DNA of 37,590 nt from assembly GCA_903851385.1 (NCBI GenBank), contig CAINOC010000067.1, forward strand, positions 1 to 37,590. The letters run 5' to 3'. Both the position numbers and the translations under genes were made by a program. Positions 1 through 7,694 of this stretch are shown here, piece after piece (within the stretch, counting starts at the first letter, position 1; every line of letters starts with the position of its first letter). Below the pieces are notes generated by a model. That model saw only the letters and a list, made by a program, of their open reading frames with translations, did not search any database and was not told the DNA's origin. The DNA comes from an uncultured Chlorobiaceae bacterium. GTDB taxonomy: Bacteria > Bacteroidota > Chlorobiia > Chlorobiales > Chlorobiaceae.

Positions 1-540
1 GGGTACCCTGTAACACCTTTTTTCAGTCAACAATGCTTATAATCAGGGGTTATTACGCTTTTGATCAAGGATTCACTGAAATTTTCAAATATTTTCGACC
101 TTCAAATAACAATATAACCTATTATTATATAATATCATAGCACCTTTTCGTTCATACACTATATAGCGCTTCGGGAGATTCCCTGGTATTGTTATCGGTA
201 CTGCAGGCTGCAAAAAGGAAGTATAGGCCAAAAAGCACCATTCCTGACGGAAACCGTCGGAAATGAATTTTCATACAAGGAGCCTCCAGCTCCTGAATAA
301 GCATTGGGCGTTATAGTGTATTTTACCTATAAATCAGCCGCAAATCAACTGTTATTTTACTGGCCAGCCCCCTCCTCATCACCTTACGGATAAAGGAAAT
401 ATCGAGTTGAACGAAAGTGGATTGAATGGATTTTAAGTCAATTTTAGGGCTAATTTTTTAATCCTTTAAGAATCATCCACTTACATTTACAACTATTTAA
501 ATGGAGATATTCCAGCCGAAAAATATTAAGGTATATCAAT
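1..540. other. Non-coding stretch at window start
   Basis: No convincing gene is visible in these 540 bases. The stretch is AT-rich around 90-150 and holds two small hairpins (GACGG/CCGTC near 255-270 and GGAGC/GCTCC near 280-295), neither followed by a T-run. A short open frame of about 17 codons begins at the ATG near 500 and overlaps the kinase start. It could be a leader peptide but nothing supports that beyond its position. Upstream regulatory sequence of the kinase gene must lie here, but I cannot point to a convincing promoter. Confidence 0.5.
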
Positions 541-1983
541 ATGCTGCGTCATGAAAACAGACAAAACAAATCCTCCCTGAACAACAACACTCCATGGAAA
601 AGATTGCTTGTGATGAGTCTGCGCAACCGGATTGCCTTCTACTATACGGTTGCGACTGCATTTTTAATTGCCCTGGTTTTTACAATCACCTACCTGATTG
701 TTGAAAGCGTGGTCTACAAGCAATTTGATGAAAAAATCAAAACCGAGATTTCGGAAATCCTTTCAAAAGCACATATCACAACGAAAGATTTCAGAGGCTT
801 TTCCAGCTTTCAGGAACTTGATAACAAGGACAGCATCGATACTGAATTTGTTCAGGTGGTAAATATGACTGGAGAGGTGGTAAAAAAATCATCCACTCTT
901 TCCTGGTGCGCATTGGCTTTTAACCCCAATCAGACGGGATCAACTTACTTCAACAACAGTTTTGCAGGCTCAGTTGTCCGGCAGGCACAGATACCTCTAG
1001 TCAACCGCAACGGGGAAACAGAAGGCTATCTTATTGTGGCTGTTCCTCTTAAAAACGCAATTATCGTTTTAAACGATTTGCGGAATGTTTTTCTGTATTC
1101 ATTCCCTGCTATTCTGTTTACGCTTTTTGTTTGTACGCGTATGATCGCCGGAAAAAGTATACGCCCCATTGAAAGAGTGATCGCTATGGCTGAAAGAATG
1201 ACCCAGGAAAACCTTCATCAGCGCATTGCCCTGCCCTTTCACCATGATGAATTATATCGGTTATCGTCAACCATCAATGACCTTCTGGACAGACTGCAGG
1301 AAGCATTTCAGCGTGAAAAACAGTTTACTGCCGATGCCTCACACGAACTGAAGACACCACTTGCAACCGTAAAAGGAACACTGGAGGTACTGATTCGCAA
1401 ACCAAGAGAAAGAGAGCACTACGAAACCCGAATTCAGTTCTGCCTTGTAGAATTAAACCGCATGGCCAAACTGATCGACCAGCTCCTGATGCTTGCGCGA
1501 TATGAAAGCAGCTCAATGAGGCCGAATATAGAAAGGGTAGCGCTGTTGCCCCATATTGAAGAGGTCATTGACAGGATGAAAGGATATGCGGTCGAAAAGA
1601 ATATTTCGATCAGGATGGATCAAAAAGAATCGGTCAGCGTTGCTGCAGACCCTGCAATCCTTGAAATGATTTTTGTGAATGTTATCTCAAATGCAATCAA
1701 GTACTCCCCGAGCGGTTCTTTTATAACTATAGCTGTAGGGCGAAAAGCTAAATCGATTGTCTGCAGTATTGCCGATCAAGGAATCGGCATTCCAGAAGAA
1801 AAAATAAATGCAGTTTTTGAAAGATTTTACCGGGTCGATACGTCAAGAAACTCAGGCACAGGTGGGAGCGGACTGGGATTATCAATTGTTAAAAAACTTG
1901 CAGATCTTCAAAAAATCAAAGTAGCCCTGAAAAGCGAAAAAAACATCGGGACAACATTTGTGCTGACCATTCCGTCCGCGTAA
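541..1983 (+). CDS. Sensor histidine kinase (HAMP, HisKA, HATPase)
   Basis: Membrane-bound two-component sensor kinase. In the 480-residue frame a first membrane helix lies near residues 32-54, then an extracytoplasmic sensor region (about 55-180), a second helix (about 184-203), a HAMP linker (204-256) and the HisKA dimerisation segment with phospho-acceptor H268 in ASHELKTP. The ATPase domain shows the N box around N380-N384, the G1 box DQGIGIP (412-418), the F box FERFYR and the G2 box GGSGLGLSIV (441-450), so it should be catalytically active. An ATG at 613 (MSLRNRIAFYY) has a GGAAAAG-like ribosome site and puts the helix at the usual distance from the N-terminus, so the true start may be 613. 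The architecture resembles metal-responsive CusS-type kinases, and a Cu/Zn permease follows 180 bases downstream. No response regulator gene is in the window, so the partner is unknown. The stimulus is inference. Confidence 0.9.
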   Translation: MLRHENRQNKSSLNNNTPWKRLLVMSLRNRIAFYYTVATAFLIALVFTITYLIVESVVYKQFDEKIKTEISEILSKAHITTKDFRGFSSFQELDNKDSIDTEFVQVVNMTGEVVKKSSTLSWCALAFNPNQTGSTYFNNSFAGSVVRQAQIPLVNRNGETEGYLIVAVPLKNAIIVLNDLRNVFLYSFPAILFTLFVCTRMIAGKSIRPIERVIAMAERMTQENLHQRIALPFHHDELYRLSSTINDLLDRLQEAFQREKQFTADASHELKTPLATVKGTLEVLIRKPREREHYETRIQFCLVELNRMAKLIDQLLMLARYESSSMRPNIERVALLPHIEEVIDRMKGYAVEKNISIRMDQKESVSVAADPAILEMIFVNVISNAIKYSPSGSFITIAVGRKAKSIVCSIADQGIGIPEEKINAVFERFYRVDTSRNSGTGGSGLGLSIVKKLADLQKIKVALKSEKNIGTTFVLTIPSA

Positions 1984-2164
1984 CCATTGATCATCCCGAC
2001 CTGAATATCGCTTCATTGCTTACACCCCAGGAATAATTCCAAGCATCACATTTACCACTTTATTCTCGAATAAAACCGTTCTATATGGTTCTGCATTTTT
2101 TTTGTGCCTCATAAAAATTTATTATGACGCCATCAATGCTCTGACAACTATAGAAGATGACTTT

Positions 2165-3241
2165 ATGACAGAAATACTGGCTATAACTTATAACGTACTG
2201 CGATCGTCATGGGAGGTTACCCTTGAATCCGCGCCGCTATTTCTTGCAGGTTTTTTTGTTGCTGGCTTGTTGAGAGCGTTTCTTCCTGAAAATTTTGTTG
2301 CAACGCATCTCGGAAAAAACGGAATAAAGAGCATTCTCAAAGCGGCGGCATTCGGTATTCCTATTCCTTTGTGCAGTTGCGGAGTTCTGCCTGCTGCTGC
2401 CGGCTTGAAAAAACAGGGTGCAGGGAAAGGTGCTGTAGCTGCCTTTTTAATCTCCACACCTGAAACAGGAGTGGACTCCATAGCGGTATCCTATGCTCTT
2501 CTTGACCCCATAATGACGGTGATCCGTCCGGTAATAGCTTTTTTGACAGCCATAGCAGCAGGCATAGCGATTGCTTTTTCTGAGAACCGGAACATGGAAA
2601 CAGATACCCTGGAGCAAAAATCGGCATCATCTCCGCCTGCAACCTGCAACTCTTCATGCTGCTGTTCTTCAAAAATTCAGGCAAAACAAACTAATGGAGA
2701 AAAATTCAAGGCAGGGATGCGTTTTGCATTCGGCGATCTGCTGAAAGATATCGGGCCTTGGTTTTTTATCGGCATTATACTCTCAGGCCTGATTTCAGTA
2801 TTCATCTCCCCTGAACTGATCAGCAAATACCTCTCAAACGAATATCTCTCAATGACATTGATGCTTGCACTGTCTATACCGCTGAACGTCTGTGCAACAG
2901 CATCAACCCCGATTGCCGCAGCACTTGCCCTGAAAGGGATTTCACCCGGAGCTGCCCTTGTGTTTCTCCTTGCAGGCCCGGCAACCAACGCGGCATCATT
3001 GACCGTGATCTTTCAACTGCTCGGCAAAAAAGCGTCTCTGATCTACCTCTCAGTTATCATTGTCACCGCATTCTTCTCCGGTATAGCCGTCAATGCGTTA
3101 TACAGCCATCTCGGCCTTAGCATCACCGACTGGATACCCGCCACTTCCCATAAGGAGGGCAGCCTGTTTGAAATCATTTCAGCAGTGGTGCTGGGTGCAC
3201 TCGTGCTGAAATCCTTTATCCCGATTAAAACGACCGAATAG
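2165..3241 (+). CDS. SO_0444-type Cu/Zn efflux permease (ArsP_1/DUF318 superfamily)
   Basis: Polytopic inner-membrane permease, 358 residues from the ATG at 2165. That start is preferred because AGAAGA lies just upstream, whereas the open frame 5' of it begins only with a TTG at 2102. The first half has the family signature PIPLCSCGVLPAAAGLKKQG, with C70 and C72, and then STPETGVDSI. The second half repeats the fold with SIPLNVCATASTPIAAAL. A cytoplasmic linker near residues 160-170 contains a cysteine cluster (CNSSCCCSS), as expected for soft-metal handling. The family is known for Cu/Zn efflux in Shewanella and relatives; metal specificity here is inferred. The gene ends 17 bases inside the convergent DUF1566 gene, so the two 3' ends overlap. 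The upstream kinase might regulate it. Confidence 0.82.
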   Translation: MTEILAITYNVLRSSWEVTLESAPLFLAGFFVAGLLRAFLPENFVATHLGKNGIKSILKAAAFGIPIPLCSCGVLPAAAGLKKQGAGKGAVAAFLISTPETGVDSIAVSYALLDPIMTVIRPVIAFLTAIAAGIAIAFSENRNMETDTLEQKSASSPPATCNSSCCCSSKIQAKQTNGEKFKAGMRFAFGDLLKDIGPWFFIGIILSGLISVFISPELISKYLSNEYLSMTLMLALSIPLNVCATASTPIAAALALKGISPGAALVFLLAGPATNAASLTVIFQLLGKKASLIYLSVIIVTAFFSGIAVNALYSHLGLSITDWIPATSHKEGSLFEIISAVVLGALVLKSFIPIKTTE

Positions 3242-3701
3242 GCCTTACACGGCCGGTGTTTGATTTATTACCGTCGATCTGCTGGCCATTGCTGAAATCC
3301 TGAGCCCAAGCTTTACCGGCTTCGCTGTCCGAAGAACTCCAGTAATAGGTTTCAAGGATGCCACCAAGGCTGCTGCGATGCATATAGATTTGGTTCAACT
3401 GCTCCTTGTTCGGCAAAACCCAGTCGCAATACCCATCCACAAACCTGTTCGCCGCAACCTTCCCGCCATACCAGTTAAAAAACCCCTCCACCTTGCCAGA
3501 AGAACCCGTCATATCTGCTTTAGCTGCAATAAGACCATGCTGGCCGGTACCATCAACATAAAACACAACCCCGCCATTATAGCTGTCACCAATCTTTAGC
3601 GCTGCCGCACAGGAAAGTGAAGAATGAGAAACCATACTCAGACCGGCAAGCAGGAAAATGGCCCAGAGCCGGGTAACATATTTTTTTGCATTCAGTTTCA
3701 T
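3225..3701 (-). CDS. Secreted DUF1566 (Lcl-type C-terminal domain) protein
   Basis: A 158-residue exported protein of unknown role. The N-terminus (KK, then a hydrophobic stretch at about 12-30 ending near SCAAA) is a signal peptide. The mature part carries the DUF1566 pattern: GGVVFYVDGTGQHGLIAA, then W-rich blocks including DGYCDWVLPNKEQLNQIY, YYWSSSD and GRVRPIR at the C-terminus. The family is related to carbohydrate-binding/FimH-like modules and often occurs in many copies per genome. The stop codon lies inside the 3' end of the convergent permease gene (17-base overlap). The start ATG is followed by a proper signal sequence, which supports it. Confidence 0.82.
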   Translation of the reverse strand: MKLNAKKYVTRLWAIFLLAGLSMVSHSSLSCAAALKIGDSYNGGVVFYVDGTGQHGLIAAKADMTGSSGKVEGFFNWYGGKVAANRFVDGYCDWVLPNKEQLNQIYMHRSSLGGILETYYWSSSDSEAGKAWAQDFSNGQQIDGNKSNTGRVRPIRSF

Positions 3702-3854
3702 AAGTCTATCCGTTTACAATTATCAGTGAGAATATCATAATGAGGCTCTATGCCATTAATATAAAAGGGGTGGCAGGGAAAGAAAAATTTTGGGATAACA
3801 ATGGCCTAAAAAACAGAAAACAAACGGTGCTTTACATTGCTGCCTTGATGACAT

Positions 3855-3880
3855 AAATACAGTTAGTCAGAAAACGTCCC
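3855..3880. repeat. Dispersed repeat, copy 1 (AAATACAGTTAGTCA type)
   Basis: This 26-base segment matches the segments at 9557-9580 and 14854-14877 (consensus AAATACASTTAGTCA, two or three variable bases, then AACGTCC). The other two copies lie just upstream of a RAYT transposase gene and of its truncated copy. This one stands alone without a transposase fragment that I can recognise. Confidence 0.55.
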
Positions 3881-3987
3881 AGAATCCCACTCATCTCTCT
3901 CCTTCCCTCCAGTAACTATACGACAAGATCAACGTAGTTCTTGCGCCAACTGCAAACTGCCGAATCTCTTAACTTTCTTTCTGAGTA

Positions 3988-5154
3988 CTAAGGACTCCTC
4001 CTGCTCTCTTCTGCAAGTTCGACAAGTGAAATTGCCTCAATATCCGAAGCAAGACGGTAACGATCACTGCCTGGGTAGACAACAAATTTTCGTGATGGAT
4101 TGAGGTCTGCGCAAGCAGAGTGGAAACCTCTTTCCAGCTTGGGAAAGAGACTGCGCTTAATTTCGATAGCCCACAGAGATCCATCCGTCCATGACAGCAA
4201 CAAATCAATCTCTCCTCCGCCACTCGTTCGATAAAAATAGCCCTGAACATCATCCCCGGCGCATGCAAGAAGATTCTCAATAACAAAACACTCCCAGCTC
4301 TGCCCCACTACTGGATGAGAAAGCAAGGTTTCCTTATCCGGAATTGAGAGCAGTGCATGAACAAGCCCGCTATCACGCACATATACTTTCGGTGAGCGAA
4401 CCAGGCGTTTTCCAACATTACTATGCCATGGTTGAAGTCGGCGAACAAGGAGAAGATCAACAAGAAGATCAATATAGCTCCCTGCTGTTTTAACGTCTAC
4501 ACCAAGATTCCGGGCAAACTGTGCTGTATTGAGCAGTCCCCCCTGATGCCACGCAAGCATAACCCAAAATCGCCGAAGAGTTTCGGCTGCAATACGCGGA
4601 CCAAACTGAGGAATATCCCGTTCAAGGTAGGTACGAATGAAATTCTGCCTCCAACGCAAGCTGCCTGCATCGTCTCCAGCAAGCAGGCTCGACGGAAACC
4701 CGCCTCGAATCCAAAGATTGTCAGACTCAAGTGAGCCAGCTTCCAATATGGTGATCGGAGTTAGTTCCTCATAGGCAATCCGACCAGCAAGCGTTTCACC
4801 AGATTGTTTGAGCAAATCAAGAGCAGCTGATCCGAGAAGCAAAAACTGCCCGCTTTTTCGACCCTCCCGTATCCCCTTATCTATAACTCCCCTAAGAACA
4901 GGGAACAGACCCGGTGCACGATGCACCTCATCAAGAATTACAAGCTGACCCTGATGGTCAGCAAAATAGAGTTCCGGTTGTGAAATCCTGGCCTGATCCT
5001 GTTCAGATTCAAGATCGAGATAGAGTGCGTTGAAGGTTCTGCCAATATCAAGCGCCAGGGTTGTTTTGCCAACCTGTCGAGGGCCAAGCAGCGCAACTGC
5101 GGGAAAATGAGCCAAAGACTCAACAAGTTTAAGGGAAAGAGTTCTCGGTATCAT
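3988..5154 (-). CDS. AAA ATPase with DUF4143 domain
   Basis: 388-residue ATPase of the AAA_14/DUF4143 group. The Walker A motif is GPRQVGKTT (residues 24-32), and Walker B is LVILDEVHRAP with D75 and E76. The middle (about 130-270) has the DUF4143 pattern: a GGFPSSLL block, FIRTYLERDIPQFG, and a winged-helix-like region ending VYVRDSGLVHALL. The C-terminus (about 305-345) reads GEIDLLLSW then AIEIKRS, a PD-(D/E)xK-like nuclease core with an acidic residue and an ExK. The family is widespread in accessory regions and has no firmly established role. It stands alone here, with no obvious partner. The ATG at 5154 has only a weak ribosome site, but the N-terminus aligns with the family norm. Confidence 0.88.
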   Translation of the reverse strand: MIPRTLSLKLVESLAHFPAVALLGPRQVGKTTLALDIGRTFNALYLDLESEQDQARISQPELYFADHQGQLVILDEVHRAPGLFPVLRGVIDKGIREGRKSGQFLLLGSAALDLLKQSGETLAGRIAYEELTPITILEAGSLESDNLWIRGGFPSSLLAGDDAGSLRWRQNFIRTYLERDIPQFGPRIAAETLRRFWVMLAWHQGGLLNTAQFARNLGVDVKTAGSYIDLLVDLLLVRRLQPWHSNVGKRLVRSPKVYVRDSGLVHALLSIPDKETLLSHPVVGQSWECFVIENLLACAGDDVQGYFYRTSGGGEIDLLLSWTDGSLWAIEIKRSLFPKLERGFHSACADLNPSRKFVVYPGSDRYRLASDIEAISLVELAEESRRSP

Positions 5155-5302
5155 ACTGTCAATTATGGATTCTCATTCCACGATTTACAAGGATAAAGCA
5201 AAATATAAACAACCTTACGATCAAACTCAACCACTTCATTCAATACTGTTGATAGAAACGGCTGAAAGGTTGTACTCCCCAAAATCTTGCGCTTTAATTA
5301 AA

Positions 5303-5348
5303 AAAACCTCATGAGCACGATCCATTTCAGACGCGCCCATGAGGTTTT
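5303..5348. terminator. Hairpin with A/T flanks, possible bidirectional terminator
   Basis: The arms AAAACCTCATG (5303-5313) and CATGAGGTTTT (5338-5348) are perfectly complementary over 11 bases with a 24-base loop. They are bounded by A-runs and T-runs, as in rho-independent terminators. No intact gene now ends into it, so it may be left over from a lost gene. Confidence 0.5.
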
Positions 5349-5443
5349 AAATATTCACACAGACAAAGTATACTGCTGCTGCTCCGCAAACTGCCAACTC
5401 ATCCCTTACCTCCCTAACTGTCCGATAAAACCACCGGTTCTAT

Positions 5444-5461
5444 GTTCTTGCGCTGTCAAGC
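5444..5461 (+). repeat. Direct repeat GTTCTTGCGCTGTCAAGC, copy A
   Basis: Identical over 18 bases to 6200-6217. The two copies bracket the DUF4160/DUF2442 cassette and the XRE fragment (about 740 bases apart). Shorter relatives occur near 3935 (GTTCTTGCGC) and 5285. Confidence 0.6.
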
Positions 5462-5558
5462 AAATTCATCAATTTTATGTTACTTTGTATTTTACTTTCG
5501 CCTGATGTGTTTCTCTCTCGCCTTCAAACAGACAGGAAGGCAATAAGAATTGTTTGTT

Positions 5559-5820
5559 ATGCCAGAAATTTCAAGATTTTTCGGAATCATCATCAAGATG
5601 TTGTTATGACGAGCATAATCCTCCTCATTTTCATGCAGAATTTCAGGGGAAAAAAGCTGTCTTTGACTTTCTTGGGAACATTCTGGTAGGTGATTTGGGT
5701 TCTAAAACAGCAGTTAAACTTGTAAGGGAGTGGGTTGACCTCCGAGTCACTGAACTTGAAAACGACTGGGAACTCGCAATGGCGGGAAAGGAAATCAAAA
5801 AGATTAATCCTTTAGATTGA
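5559..5820 (+). pseudogene. DUF4160 gene broken by a +1 frameshift
   Basis: The ATG at 5559 opens MPEISRFFGIIIKM, the standard DUF4160 N-terminus. The frame then runs into TGA just after 5600. The rest of the family sequence (YDEHNPPHFHAEFQGKKAVFD and onward to the stop at 5820) continues in the next frame. Removing one base in TTGTTAT at 5601-5607 (for example the G at 5603) restores the canonical M-F-Y-D junction, so a single-base insertion is the simplest explanation. DUF4160 proteins are small (about 80 residues), usually paired with DUF2442 genes and suspected to be toxin-antitoxin-like. Alternatives are a sequencing error or an unusual recoding site. The stop at 5820 lies just before the DUF2442 start. 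Confidence 0.8.
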
Positions 5821-5828
5821 TTGGTTCT

Positions 5829-6071
5829 ATGTGGAATATGAATGACATTGTACAGCTTACCTACAAAGAAGGCTATGTTTTTCATATCATCTTTGATGAC
5901 GGAGCACGAGGGGATGTAGATTTTTCCGATTATCCTGCAAAAGGGCCGATTTTTGAACCGTTAAAAGATAAGAGCTTTTTTGTACAGGCATCGATTGATG
6001 GAGGAACGATTGCCTGGCCAAACGGAGCTGACATTGCACCTGAGACGCTTTACAGGAAAGTCACAAAGTGA
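5829..6071 (+). CDS. DUF2442 domain protein
   Basis: Small (80 residues from ATG 5829, or 77 from ATG 5838) DUF2442 protein. It shows the family pattern: a start like [21 protein letters not shown], then [16 protein letters not shown], and [16 protein letters not shown] near the end. DUF2442 and DUF4160 genes commonly sit in tandem and are thought to act together, though no firm biochemical role is known. The gap to the DUF4160 stop is only 8 bases, so they formed one transcription unit. With its partner frameshifted, this gene may be an orphan. It is followed immediately by a fragment of an XRE antitoxin gene. Confidence 0.85.
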   Translation: MWNMNDIVQLTYKEGYVFHIIFDDGARGDVDFSDYPAKGPIFEPLKDKSFFVQASIDGGTIAWPNGADIAPETLYRKVTK

Positions 6072-6080
6072 AAAGATATT

Positions 6081-6126
6081 CCCCATCCATTACCACCCTC
6101 AGGAAATATGCCGAAGCTGTAGGCTG
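6081..6126 (+). pseudogene. 3' fragment of an XRE antitoxin gene
   Basis: These 46 bases match 7437-7482 inside the intact XRE gene with two differences. The fragment encodes PSITTLRKYAEAVG and then stops. No upstream part of the gene is present, so this is a stranded piece of a second antitoxin copy, joined directly after the DUF2442 stop codon. Confidence 0.75.
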
Positions 6127-6199
6127 AAAACACCGTTAGAGCTATACCAGAATTTGCAAACCTCAGCACGTAACTGAACGTTAAGAATTCCGTCCCCAA

Positions 6200-6217
6200 G
6201 TTCTTGCGCTGTCAAGC
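6200..6217 (+). repeat. Direct repeat GTTCTTGCGCTGTCAAGC, copy B
   Basis: Identical to 5444-5461 over 18 bases and in the same orientation. It lies on the far side of the DUF4160/DUF2442/XRE-fragment cassette, as expected for a recombination footprint or a dispersed repeat family. Confidence 0.6.
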
Positions 6218-6243
6218 GCATTGAAGGGTTATGCATTAACATA

Positions 6244-6738
6244 CTATAACTCTCCAGCCAAAACTAGAATCCGATGCTTTACCTCATTTGAAACCCACAT
6301 TCCGGCATCACTTAACTGGTTAACAAAAGGTTCAATGCTTTTGATGAATCCTTGATGCTTGAGTTCCAATAAAACCTTAAGGGTCCCCCAAACATTTAAC
6401 CCAGCTGCACGAGCTGTACGACGAGCAAGCATATCATCAAGCAAAACAATACTATCTGGATTTTCGATTGCCAGCGACATAGCCGCCAATTCTCCCGGAC
6501 CCAAATCCAAGGAAAGCCACTCGGAAGGAAGTGATTGAGGATTAACAATTTGAAGCCATGAGTAATCAGAAAGTTTTGGAACGACATAACCCTTATGTCC
6601 TCCAACCAATAACTCACTTTTTACAGCTTCAGGTGTCCATATTTCGCCGAAAAGCTCTGGCAACCAATCAATTACCCCTATTCGATAAAGATAAAGAAGC
6701 GGAGAAGTATTGCTTATCGCATTAATGAACTTGGTCAT
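6244..6738 (-). CDS. DUF3368 PIN-like toxin
   Basis: 164-residue DUF3368 protein, a PIN-fold relative regarded as the toxin partner of UPF0175 antitoxins. Visible motifs are ISNTSPLLYLYRIG at the N-terminus (N10 stands where many members have Asp), the helix with LGPGELAAMSLA (E83) and LLDDMLARR (D101, D102), which together would form the acidic metal site. The start overlaps the upstream UPF0175 gene by 17 bases, so translation is coupled. Length is normal. A decayed copy of the LLDDMLA region exists at about 13880-13955. Confidence 0.85.
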   Translation of the reverse strand: MTKFINAISNTSPLLYLYRIGVIDWLPELFGEIWTPEAVKSELLVGGHKGYVVPKLSDYSWLQIVNPQSLPSEWLSLDLGPGELAAMSLAIENPDSIVLLDDMLARRTARAAGLNVWGTLKVLLELKHQGFIKSIEPFVNQLSDAGMWVSNEVKHRILVLAGEL

Positions 6739-6976
6739 GTTCTAAGTCATCTAACTCCGCAGCTAAAGGAAAAACATTATACCTGCCGAGGTTGAGTAAA
6801 AATTCAACTCGACCCATTCCAGCAAGTTCAGCAGCGCGACCTGAAGAAAGCCTACCCATTTCAAATAACTTCACAGCAGCAAGCATCCGCAACTCTCTGC
6901 CGAATGAAATAATATCAGTCTTTTCTGCCAGCAATACCTTTTCAGGAATATCAAGCGAAATATGTTGTACAGCCAT
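6722..6976 (-). CDS. UPF0175 family antitoxin
   Basis: 84-residue UPF0175 protein, a small HTH-type antitoxin for the downstream DUF3368 toxin. The family pattern is present: ISLDIPEKVL, then FGRELRMLAAVKLFEMGRLSSGRAAELAGMGRVEFLLNLGRYNVFP. The helix-turn-helix lies roughly at residues 40-65. A very good ribosome site (GGAGGTGA) precedes the ATG and settles the start. The gene overlaps the toxin start by 17 bases. Autorepression through the HTH is expected from comparable systems but not shown here. A nonsense-mutated relative lies at 13968-14228. Confidence 0.87.
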   Translation of the reverse strand: MAVQHISLDIPEKVLLAEKTDIISFGRELRMLAAVKLFEMGRLSSGRAAELAGMGRVEFLLNLGRYNVFPLAAELDDLEHDQVH

Positions 6977-7190
6977 AACTCACCTCCATTATCAATTTTC
7001 TCAACAAATATACACCACCCATCCGCGATTACAAAATATGACCACCACAACTCAGCACACTCCTACCTGCCTACTATTTTGCCTATAGTTATCAAAATCG
7101 CTAACTTATGCCGTGAGTTATGAAATTGAATACTTCCACCCAGTATTAAGGATACGATTGATGGATGGATCTCAAGCATCAAGGCCGATT

Positions 7191-7197
7191 AAAGGAG
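7191..7197 (+). promoter_or_regulatory. Ribosome binding site for a TTG-started gene
   Basis: AAAGGAG lies seven bases before the TTG at 7205. It is the reason for accepting TTG as the start of the XRE gene, since no in-frame ATG lies near. Confidence 0.7.
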
Positions 7198-7204
7198 ATT
7201 AAAA

Positions 7205-7534
7205 TTGGATGAACTTAAATACCAGCCAGTCCCATACGATGTTGAGGGGGATATTTCCAAAGACCTTCAAAACGAGGAATTTCGCAGGGAATATGAAGCG
7301 CTGGAACCAAAATATGCATTTATCAATGAACTGCTCTCTGCACGTCGGGGCTCAGGAATGACACAGGAAGCAGTGGCACTGAAAATCGGGACAACCAAAA
7401 GTGCGATCTCCAGGTTGGAATCAGGCAGCAAGCACTCCCCATCCATTACAACCCTCAGGAAATATGCCGAAGCTGTTGGCTGCGAACTTGAAATCAAGCT
7501 GACTCCCAAAAAACAGAAAAAAACGGCAGATTGA
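7205..7534 (+). CDS. XRE-family antitoxin-like regulator, TTG start
   Basis: 109-residue DNA-binding protein with a lambda-repressor-like HTH at about residues 48-95: LSARRGSGMTQEAVALKIGTTKSAISRLE, then SPSITTLRKYAEAVGCELEIKL. The extended N-terminus and the lysine-rich tail (KKQKKTAD) are typical of HigA/RelB-type antitoxins that follow a RelE/HigB toxin gene. No toxin gene is visible on either side, so it is an orphan antitoxin or a stand-alone repressor. Translation starts at TTG, supported by AAAGGAG. A 3' fragment of a near-identical gene lies at 6081-6126, showing that the family has been duplicated locally. Confidence 0.87.
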   Translation: MDELKYQPVPYDVEGDISKDLQNEEFRREYEALEPKYAFINELLSARRGSGMTQEAVALKIGTTKSAISRLESGSKHSPSITTLRKYAEAVGCELEIKLTPKKQKKTAD

Positions 7535-7694
7535 CTTTTCCTAATTGACAAAAGTCAATTGATTGAAGCTCGAATGCATAAAGGGGGTTCCTAAACATGA
7601 TGCTTCACTGAACAGAAAACAGGTTCGTTATTTGCGAACATCAACTATTTCATGAAGTTTGGACATGCTGCTGACAATTGACCCGAAAAGCAGC

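Larger units (their letters stand above)
5155..5558. other. Non-coding region between ATPase and DUF4160 remnant
   Basis: About 400 bases with no gene I can support. It holds a strong hairpin at 5303-5348, a copy of the GTTCTTGCGCTGTCAAGC repeat at 5444-5461, and a partial relative of that repeat (AATCTTGCGCT) at 5283-5293. Short open frames here have no recognisable product. Confidence 0.5.

Noticed and set aside
500-553. Short leader-peptide-like frame before the kinase
   Set aside because: It overlaps the kinase start, but there is no attenuator structure or ribosome site to support a leader peptide.
7080-7204. Possible toxin gene remnant upstream of the XRE gene
   Set aside because: A short frame ending WISSIKAD and a stop is present before the XRE gene, but it is too short and unlike RelE/HigB ends to claim.
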